Origin: Deltaproteobacteria bacterium
GTDB taxonomy: Bacteria; Myxococcota; Myxococcia; Myxococcales; JAHFDP01
Assembly (NCBI GenBank): GCA_023248955.1
Contig: JAHFDP010000001.1
Span: forward strand, 88,511 to 152,510
DNA: 64,000 nt
Reading direction: 5' to 3'
Of this stretch, positions 58,019 through 64,000 are shown one piece after another. The notes beneath the pieces were generated by a model, which had not been told where the DNA came from, did not search any database, and saw only the letters and a list, made by a program, of their open reading frames with translations. Position 1 is the stretch's first letter. Every line of letters begins with the position of its first letter. The translations under genes and the position numbers were made by a program.

Positions 58019-58147
58019 CTACTCAGTGGATTCAGAATCGCCCAACTCCGCATCCAGCGCGGCCTTGAGCTCGAGGTGAATGTCGAGCGAGTAGAGCTCT
58101 TCGGGATCCAACACGGCTTCGAGCAGGCTCTTCGCGTAGGGCGTCAT
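58019..58147 (-). CDS. Small acidic 42-residue protein (candidate)
   Basis: The minus strand from ATG 58145-58147 to TAG 58019-58021 reads MTPYAKSLLEAVLDPEELYS, then LDIHLELKAALDAELGD and an SESTE end. It is acidic and helical, with no Cys. It follows the outer-surface protein gene at 58180-58695 by 32 bp on the same strand and converges on truA (7-bp gap). Codon composition looks coding, but the ribosome site is weak. No family recognised. Confidence 0.45.
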   Translation of the reverse strand: MTPYAKSLLEAVLDPEELYSLDIHLELKAALDAELGDSESTE

Positions 58148-58179
58148 GAACGCCGATGGTACGGAGCTTTGGAGAGCCG

Positions 58180-58695
58180 TCAAAAAAAACGCGCTTGAAC
58201 GCCGACGCCGCCGTCGAATCCGAAGGCAATTCCCGATCCCAACAAACCGCTGGCCGCGCCCTCAACGTAGCCGCCCCAGTTCGGCGACCAGTCGTACTGC
58301 ACGCCGACGCCGATGCGCGCGCCCAAGCGAAACAGCGGCCACGCGTGCAGTTTGAGCTCGGTGGAGAGGAACGTCTTCCACTCCTCCTCACCAGTGAAAA
58401 TGCGATAGCCCACGCCCAGCGCCGCGCCCACGGACGTCTGGTTCGTCGAAGGCGCGAGCACTGTGGCGGAGGCTGTCCACTCGCCACGGTCACCGGTCGC
58501 CGCGGTTCCACCGAGTGTAAGCGCCGGGGTCACGACGACGAGATCGTGCGTCGCGCGGGAGAGCGTGAAGAGATTGAGCACACCGGCTTGGAGCGTCAGT
58601 CCGTTTTGGCCGCCATGCTGCAACGACGATTCCTGCGCACTCGCACCGCGCGCAGCAAGGAGCAGTGCGATCAAAAGGCAGCGGGTAGAAGACAT
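58180..58695 (-). CDS. Exported beta-barrel-like protein
   Basis: This 171-residue protein has a signal peptide (LLIALLLAARGASAQES) and then alternating beta strands rich in Gly and aromatics: GQNGLTLQAGVLNLFTLSR, LVVVTPALTLGG, GEWTASATVLAPS, SVGAALGVGYRIF, FRLGARIGVGVQYDWS, and a final strand ending in Phe (VGVQARFF). A terminal Phe is typical of outer-membrane proteins assembled by Bam. It is probably a small 8-strand barrel. It lies 33 bp downstream of the 940-residue lipoprotein gene. Confidence 0.7.
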   Translation of the reverse strand: MSSTRCLLIALLLAARGASAQESSLQHGGQNGLTLQAGVLNLFTLSRATHDLVVVTPALTLGGTAATGDRGEWTASATVLAPSTNQTSVGAALGVGYRIFTGEEEWKTFLSTELKLHAWPLFRLGARIGVGVQYDWSPNWGGYVEGAASGLLGSGIAFGFDGGVGVQARFF

Positions 58696-58728
58696 GGCGA
58701 AACCTTAACTCCGCGCCGATTTTTCCCC

Positions 58729-61551
58729 TTATCGACGCCGGCGAAAAGCCAGCAGCGCCGCGGCGATGAGGAATCCACTCCAACCCGCTGCACCAGAAGC
58801 ACAGCCGGTCGCATGCGATGCACCCTTTGCCGCGACACCGTTCGCGTTGCTAAGCGCGCTGGATGCACCGAACGAGGCTTCGGCCACGTTGCCCGCCTGA
58901 TCATGAACGCGCACCTGCACCGCGCCGTCATCACCGAGCGACGCCAACGCAAAATTCTGCGCGGCACCATACGCCGACCAGCCCGCATCTAGGCCGTCCG
59001 CGGCCACCACGCGATAAGCAAATTGCAGATTCCCATCCGCTGTCACGTTGTCTTTGGCGACCGTCCGCACGCTCTGCGACGCGCGATCGAATACCAACCG
59101 CACCTGCGGCGCCTCCCAGTCGATGAGCGGCTCGATCAACACCGGCGCGCTATCCGCCGACGCGTCCAAATCTTCATCGCGCGCACGCACTTCGACCCGG
59201 TGCAGGCCCTGGAGCAGGAACAGCGGATCCGCAATGGTCAAGACACCGTCCTCGGCACGGCGGAACATCTGCCACAGCCCACCGTCGACGCGCACGCTGT
59301 ACTGCGGCGTCGCCGCGCGCGCGGACACCGCGTGCACCTTCAGTTTCACGGCCGGAAGCTCGCCCGCCAATAGCCTGTCCTTGGCTGGCACGTTCACGGA
59401 ATCCAGCGAAGCCTCCGTGCGCACCATGTACCTGGCGTTGCCCGTCCCCGGACAGGTCGCGGGATCGCTCGCGCTTCCGCCTGGAACGCAGAGCCCCGCG
59501 AAGAGCGCCAGCTGCTCATACCCATCGCTGAGGTTCGTCTTCGGCACCACACCGTTGAGCGCGAGCAGCTGCATGCGCATGCCCATCATAGCTGGCAGCG
59601 GCATCTTGCCGAGCACGTTGGCGAGCAGTGGCTGCGCCAAGTTGATCGCCAAGCCGATGAGATCTTTCACCACGTTCGGATCTTCGGCGAGCATCTCCGA
59701 ATTCGACGCGGCCACATTCGTCAGCACCGCACCCAGTTGGCCCAGCACCGGCTGCACGGCGCTGCGCGTGGTGGGATCGATCTCCAACGACAACGGCAGG
59801 TCGAGCGACGTCCGCAACGTGAAGAGCCGCACGTAGCGATCCTCGATGAAGGCGTAAAAATCGAGGTGCACATCGGGCATCGAAATGGTCACGACGGGGT
59901 CATCGGGGATCTTGCCGAGCTTCGGATCATTCTTGGTGGTGTTGCGGCCAATGCGCACGCGCGGCTCCTCTTTGGGGCGGAACGCAATCAGCATCGGCGC
60001 ATCCTGACCGTGCGTCAGCTCACCGAGGCTCGGCAAAAACGTCTTGAAGAGTCCAGTCGACAAGAAGCTGGAAAACGACGACGAGAGATTCAGGCACAAC
60101 CCGCCCGAGCTGTAGACGTCGAAAAAGAGCTTGTTCACGAACGGCTCTGAAATTCCCAGCCCGAGCAAAATCTTCGAGGCGTCGGCGGGCCGGGCGATGT
60201 CGGGCAGATTCGGATACTCTGCCGTGAAGTTGATCTCCTGCGGAATCTGCGTCGGCACCGTCCAGTGACGCGCGGGAACGCAAGGCGACGGATCGCCAGC
60301 CGCATCGCTGGGAACGAAATGGGTCCCCCCGATAAGGCCAAGCGCCAGCGCTTGCTCCGGCACTCGCGGGCAATCGTTCGAGCTCCACGTCCCATTCACC
60401 GCGCAATCCGCGTTGTTTTGGTTCGCGGATTCAACCGGACTCTGCGCTCCACCGGCCGCGAGGTAAATGTCCATGGTCGCATCCGGATCCACGCCGAGCA
60501 CACCCAGCGTGCTGCCAATCGCCATGTGTCCCTGCGTGCCGAGAATTTTGGACACGCAGGAGCCGCCCGGTCCAGCGCCACTGGAGTTTTCATACTCGCA
60601 AATGCCCGACGTCCCGCGCCCCGTGTTGCAACTCGCCGACCAGCCGGTGCCGCCATAACAAGTGTTGTTGTTGTCCGCTGCGCAGGGCACGCAGGACTGG
60701 TCGTCAATCATTTTCTGCAACTGGCGCTGAATGAGCGGCCGCAAAATATTGACGAGCGGCTGAGCGATTCCGCTGATGAACTGAACATCATCGCACGCAC
60801 CAATGATGTTGCCCGAGCAGTCGTTCTGCGCGATCTTGAAGGGCGCGATCAAGCTCGCGGGATCGGTGTTGATCGGCCGAATCGCATCGGCGGGAACCTC
60901 GAAGGAGACCTGCGGATGAATAGGATCCTGCTTGGAATCGACCGCCAACACCACGTCCGCCGAAAGCTGGAGCGGCTTCGATCCGGTGTTGTAATTGGCA
61001 ATGCACGACCACTTGCCAACGCTCGGAGGAAAGGCAGCGTGGACGCAGATGTCCTTGGTGGATGTAATGCCAATGCCACCTTGTTCCGGATGCGAAGCGA
61101 GGCTGCTCGTGGCGATGTCCATGCGCAACGACATGCGCAAGACATTTGGATTGATCGTGTCGACGTGGAGCGATCCCGGAACGACGTCCACATGGACGTA
61201 GAAACCTTCGCCCGTTTGGCATCCACGACTGAAATCCTGGTCACCAACCGCGAAGTCGAGCTGTTGCCCGAAAATCTGCATTCCGGGCTGAAGGTGACAG
61301 GGAACGAACATGTCGCCGCTGCCGCCTGCAAAACCGGCGATCACGTGGTTGATGTTTTGCTCGATGAAGTCGAAGCCAGCGCGCGTGATGCGCATCTGTG
61401 CGCCGTACGAAATCTTTTGGTCGTTCGGAAAATTCACGCCGGGTGCGAATGGCGTAATCGCGGCGCAACCAGCAACGCCGCCACAGGTCGATCCGGAACA
61501 GCCCGCCAAAGCGATTGCGGCGAGCAAGCGAAGACGACGGCCAATCAGCAT
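58729..61551 (-). CDS. Very large lipoprotein with MYXO-CTERM-like tail, unknown function
   Basis: This 940-residue protein has a lipoprotein signal (AAIALAGCSGSTCGG, Cys18), and then long beta-rich domains with a Cys-rich insert at about residues 290-340. Residues about 740-890 look like immunoglobulin-type folds (HRVEVRARDEDLDASADSAP, VQVRVHDQAGNVAEASFGAS). The C-terminus GCASGAAG, one hydrophobic helix (WSGFLIAAALLAF) and RRRR form a MYXO-CTERM-like signal. Having both a lipobox and this tail is unusual. No enzymatic motif is recognised. It is divergent from the TPR gene across a 129-bp spacer. Confidence 0.8.
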   Translation of the reverse strand: MLIGRRLRLLAAIALAGCSGSTCGGVAGCAAITPFAPGVNFPNDQKISYGAQMRITRAGFDFIEQNINHVIAGFAGGSGDMFVPCHLQPGMQIFGQQLDFAVGDQDFSRGCQTGEGFYVHVDVVPGSLHVDTINPNVLRMSLRMDIATSSLASHPEQGGIGITSTKDICVHAAFPPSVGKWSCIANYNTGSKPLQLSADVVLAVDSKQDPIHPQVSFEVPADAIRPINTDPASLIAPFKIAQNDCSGNIIGACDDVQFISGIAQPLVNILRPLIQRQLQKMIDDQSCVPCAADNNNTCYGGTGWSASCNTGRGTSGICEYENSSGAGPGGSCVSKILGTQGHMAIGSTLGVLGVDPDATMDIYLAAGGAQSPVESANQNNADCAVNGTWSSNDCPRVPEQALALGLIGGTHFVPSDAAGDPSPCVPARHWTVPTQIPQEINFTAEYPNLPDIARPADASKILLGLGISEPFVNKLFFDVYSSGGLCLNLSSSFSSFLSTGLFKTFLPSLGELTHGQDAPMLIAFRPKEEPRVRIGRNTTKNDPKLGKIPDDPVVTISMPDVHLDFYAFIEDRYVRLFTLRTSLDLPLSLEIDPTTRSAVQPVLGQLGAVLTNVAASNSEMLAEDPNVVKDLIGLAINLAQPLLANVLGKMPLPAMMGMRMQLLALNGVVPKTNLSDGYEQLALFAGLCVPGGSASDPATCPGTGNARYMVRTEASLDSVNVPAKDRLLAGELPAVKLKVHAVSARAATPQYSVRVDGGLWQMFRRAEDGVLTIADPLFLLQGLHRVEVRARDEDLDASADSAPVLIEPLIDWEAPQVRLVFDRASQSVRTVAKDNVTADGNLQFAYRVVAADGLDAGWSAYGAAQNFALASLGDDGAVQVRVHDQAGNVAEASFGASSALSNANGVAAKGASHATGCASGAAGWSGFLIAAALLAFRRRR

Positions 61552-61680
61552 GGATTCTCCGAGTGCGAAACGATCCCGGGCGGACGCTACTGGACCCTCC
61601 TCGGGGGAGCAACCGAAGGACGCCCGACTTGTTGTCCACCGCGCATTGCGCGCCCGGGAAAGATGCGGTACGGGCTTGGG

Positions 61681-63066
61681 ATGTTTTCACAACTGAACAA
61701 GACGACCATTTTGCTTTTCGCGCTTGCAACACCCGCCTTTGCGTCCCACCGGGTCGTGGCGGTGATTCCGCCGCCGAAGGATGGCGCGCTGGCCGTGGAT
61801 GTGGAGATCCGACTGGGCCATTCGCCCGACGTGAGCCTCATCTCGCGCGGTTCGCAACTTGAAATCTTGCGGGGCCTCTCGCTCACGCCCGAGACGCCCG
61901 TCGATGAATCGCTGGCACTGCAACTCGGCCAACTCTCGGGAGCGGATGCGGTGATCTACGGGTCGTCCACAAAACTGCGCGTTTGCAAAATCGAATCCGA
62001 AGCTTGCCATGACCTCTCAATTGCCGATGGCGCTGCGCTGGCGTCCCAAATTCTTACCGACATCGGGGCCACCGCGCCAGCACCGCGTGTCACGCCGTGG
62101 CCTGACGAGCAGAAGAACCGCGCCGCGCTCGCCGCCTACGCCGATTGCCGCTGGGCGGTTTCGCTAGCGCTCGAACGCACCGCGGTGAAGGGCCACAAGG
62201 CAAAGCTCAAGGGTCTGGACGCTGCTTGCAAGAAGGCCGTGACACTCGACACGAGCTATCCGCCGGCCAAAGCAGCGCTGGCCGCAGTTCGCGCGCTTTC
62301 TGGAGACGCCACCGCCGAGCACGATCTCTCCGAAGCGCTGGTGATCTTGCCAACCGATGCCCTGGCACCCGAGGCGTTAGTCAATCTGCTGGTGGAAAAA
62401 GATCGCGCGCGCGAAGCCATCGACCAGCTTTCGGCCGCCGAAAAGCTGGCGCCCACGTCGATCGATCTGCGGCGGCTGCGCGCCGAGCGCCTCTTCCGCA
62501 TGGACATGTTTGGTCGAGCGTTGCCGCCGTTTCAAGAAGCGCTCGCCCTGGCGCCGCGATCGCCGTATTTGCACTGGCGGCTCGCCTACACTCTGCACAT
62601 GCAGGGCGATGACGCCGCCGCCCTTGGACACGCCGAAACGGCCAGCCGGCTCGCGGGCGGCAAGCATCCTTTTTATCAAGAAGAGTATGCGAGCCGTCTC
62701 ATCGATTTGGGGCGCTATGCAGAAGCACAGGCGCTGCTCGAGCCACTCTATAAAAACGATCCGGCTTGGGGCCGCGTGGCGCTCCGCCTCGGGTACGTGA
62801 TGCACAAGCTCGGCAATAGCAAAGGCGCTCTACCGCTCTTCGCCAAGGCGGCGATGGCCAAGCCGCGCGATCACCGCGAAGAAAACGACAACGTGGTGGC
62901 ACGACTCGATTTGGCGCGCGCGCATGCGCGGCTAGGCGAGACGGAGTTTGCGTATCAGGAGCTGCTCGAGCTCAAGAAAGCGGGGAAGCTCAACATGGCG
63001 GATTTGCAGGACGCGGATTTCGCGGGAATGCGGACGGAAGCGCGATTCTCCGGACTTGCGAAATAG
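61681..63066 (+). CDS. Exported TPR protein
   Basis: From the ATG at 61681 the protein is 461 residues: signal peptide (TTILLFALATPAFA), an N-terminal alpha/beta part (about 18-140; VVAVIPPPKDGALAVDVEIR, QLGQLSGADAVIYGSST) resembling the first domain of proteins that sum outer-membrane biogenesis factors, then TPR helices (about 150-455; SYPPAKAALAAVRALSGDAT, LPPFQEALALAPRSPYLHWRLAYTLHMQ, EAQALLEPLYKNDPAW). The frame is open far upstream to 60265 on the opposite strand of the large lipoprotein, but that part is a shadow. It converges on larE at adjacent bases. Confidence 0.8.
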   Translation: MFSQLNKTTILLFALATPAFASHRVVAVIPPPKDGALAVDVEIRLGHSPDVSLISRGSQLEILRGLSLTPETPVDESLALQLGQLSGADAVIYGSSTKLRVCKIESEACHDLSIADGAALASQILTDIGATAPAPRVTPWPDEQKNRAALAAYADCRWAVSLALERTAVKGHKAKLKGLDAACKKAVTLDTSYPPAKAALAAVRALSGDATAEHDLSEALVILPTDALAPEALVNLLVEKDRAREAIDQLSAAEKLAPTSIDLRRLRAERLFRMDMFGRALPPFQEALALAPRSPYLHWRLAYTLHMQGDDAAALGHAETASRLAGGKHPFYQEEYASRLIDLGRYAEAQALLEPLYKNDPAWGRVALRLGYVMHKLGNSKGALPLFAKAAMAKPRDHREENDNVVARLDLARAHARLGETEFAYQELLELKKAGKLNMADLQDADFAGMRTEARFSGLAK

Positions 63067-63924
63067 TCAAGATCGTAATTTGATCAATCCGGCCACTTCG
63101 TTCAGCCTTCCGCTTCGAAAAGGTTCCAGATCCACCGCGACGTAGCGAAATCCCGCGGCCTTCACGCCCGCCGCGGCGTCCGCCATCCGCGCCTGGAGCA
63201 GCGCCATTTCGTCCGCGGCAACTTCGATGCGCGCCAAATCGTCGTGGTAGCGCACGCGAAAAACACGCAACCCCAGTGCGCGCAACGCCCGCTCGGCACC
63301 GCCGATTTGCGCCAGGCGTTCCGGCGTCACCGGCGTCCCGTAGGGAATGCGCGACGCCAAACAGGGCGACTGCGGCTTGTCCCAAGTGGGAAGTCCCAGC
63401 GCGAGGCTGCGCTCCCGAATCTCCGCTTTGGTCATGCCCGCTTCCGCGAGCGGCGCGATCACCCGATGCTCGTCCGCGGCACGCAAACCGGGACGGTAGT
63501 CGGAGAGCTCGTCGGCGTTGGTTCCCGAGACGATGGCGGCCACGCCCAGGCGGCGCGCCTCCGTATTACAAATGGAATACAATTCCGTTTTGCAGAAGTA
63601 ACAGCGATCGGTGGGATTGGCGACGTAACGGGGATCGCTCGCTTCGCGCGAATCGACGAGCAGATGCTGCGCACCCAGTCGCGTCGCCAAAGCGCGCGCG
63701 GCCTCGACTTCCTCGGGCAACACCGAAGCGGACACCGCCGTCATTGCCCAAGCCCGCGATCCCAATTCGGCCACGGCCAACGCCAAGAGGTAGGCCGAAT
63801 CAACACCGCCCGAATAGGCGACGAGCGCACTGCCCAGCGACCTCAAACGCCGCCGGACTGCCGCTTCCTTGGGCGCGGCTGGAGCCTGTCCCGCTAATGT
63901 TGGGACCGACCCCTGCTCCGCCAC
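63067..63924 (-). CDS. larE: LarE, ATP-dependent sacrificial sulfur transferase
   Basis: This 285-residue protein has the PP-loop VAYSGGVDSAYLLALAV near residue 34, then RCYFCKTELYS, VSGTNADELSDYRPGLRA and SPCLASRIPYGT, where the Cys matches the sacrificial Cys region of LarE. LarE makes the thioacid groups of the nickel-pincer nucleotide used by lactate racemase and related enzymes. LarB, LarC and a racemase are not in the window. A GTG start overlaps the upstream stop by one base (TAGTG). Confidence 0.9.
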   Translation of the reverse strand: MAEQGSVPTLAGQAPAAPKEAAVRRRLRSLGSALVAYSGGVDSAYLLALAVAELGSRAWAMTAVSASVLPEEVEAARALATRLGAQHLLVDSREASDPRYVANPTDRCYFCKTELYSICNTEARRLGVAAIVSGTNADELSDYRPGLRAADEHRVIAPLAEAGMTKAEIRERSLALGLPTWDKPQSPCLASRIPYGTPVTPERLAQIGGAERALRALGLRVFRVRYHDDLARIEVAADEMALLQARMADAAAGVKAAGFRYVAVDLEPFRSGRLNEVAGLIKLRS

Positions 63925-64000
63925 TACCGTGCCTTGCGTGCCGTCCGCGCGGCAATCGCCCGAGGGGCTGAGCGAGCGGAGGCCTTCGTCACGGGCTTGC
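63924..64000 (-). CDS. C-terminus of an Ala/Arg/Lys-rich protein (partial)
   Basis: The minus strand from the right edge reads KPVTKASARSAPRAIAARTA, then RKAR and TAG (63924-63926). The stop shares its last base with the larE GTG. The basic Ala-rich tail resembles histone-H1-like or RNA-binding C-termini, but too little is present to call a family. Confidence 0.5.
   Translation of the reverse strand, partial: KPVTKASARSAPRAIAARTARKAR

Noticed and set aside
60265..61680. Upstream 472-codon extension of the TPR protein frame
   Set aside because: It lies antisense to the large MYXO-CTERM lipoprotein, is Arg-rich shadow sequence, and the signal peptide after the ATG at 61681 marks the true start.

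Overview
The window is GC-rich, gene-dense bacterial chromosome, most likely from a myxobacterium-like member of the Myxococcota (delta-proteobacterial type). The evidence is two secreted proteins ending in a MYXO-CTERM-like tail (a GC pair, one membrane helix, a run of Arg), many lipoproteins with DAG-rich or Gly/Ser/Thr-rich linkers, a zinc-ribbon/GYF/AgmX-type protein and an AglZ-like pseudo-receiver coiled-coil protein. No rRNA or tRNA gene, integrase, insertion sequence or CRISPR array was seen.

Layout. 1-11 kb: housekeeping genes (M61 peptidase cut by the left edge, lytic transglycosylase, surA-like/rimI/pyrD operon, DnaJ, HEAT protein, uridine kinase, esterase lipoprotein, ABC-F ATPase) interrupted by two related palindromic elements. 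11-14 kb: two PIN-domain toxin-antitoxin pairs flanking htpX, then a cyclic-nucleotide-binding protein. 14-27 kb: an accessory, envelope-oriented region with FixH-like lipoproteins around a pentaheme cytochrome, OB-fold and GATase-like lipoproteins, metallophosphoesterases, and two broken loci (a frameshifted lipoprotein and a chimeric GH26-like/membrane-protein remnant). 27-37 kb: an alkyltransferase-like/TPM fusion, two large secreted proteins with acidic tails, an M16 peptidase pair and an MFS transporter. 37-43 kb: molybdenum enzymes (YdeP-type formate dehydrogenase, sulfite-oxidase-like protein, FdhD) with an AhpD-like protein and a 3-methyladenine glycosylase.

43-50 kb is the most interesting part. 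deoB and a deoC with an unusual N-terminal extension face a spacer with twin palindromes and 42-bp tandem repeats. Beyond a small hypothetical gene lies a tightly coupled operon: AgmX/GltJ-like protein, two bacterial-microcompartment vertex proteins (EutN/CcmL), a class II aldolase, and an orphan N6-adenine methyltransferase. The last four overlap by 4 bp each. This looks like a satellite microcompartment locus, plausibly for deoxyribose or sugar-phosphate breakdown, although no hexameric shell protein or aldehyde dehydrogenase is in view.

50-64 kb returns to conserved genes: FYDLN protein, polyferredoxin, inositol-phosphate synthase with a CDP-alcohol phosphatidyltransferase (inositol lipid synthesis), the AglZ-like protein, coaX with two downstream repeat proteins, truA, a very large MYXO-CTERM lipoprotein, a TPR protein and larE.
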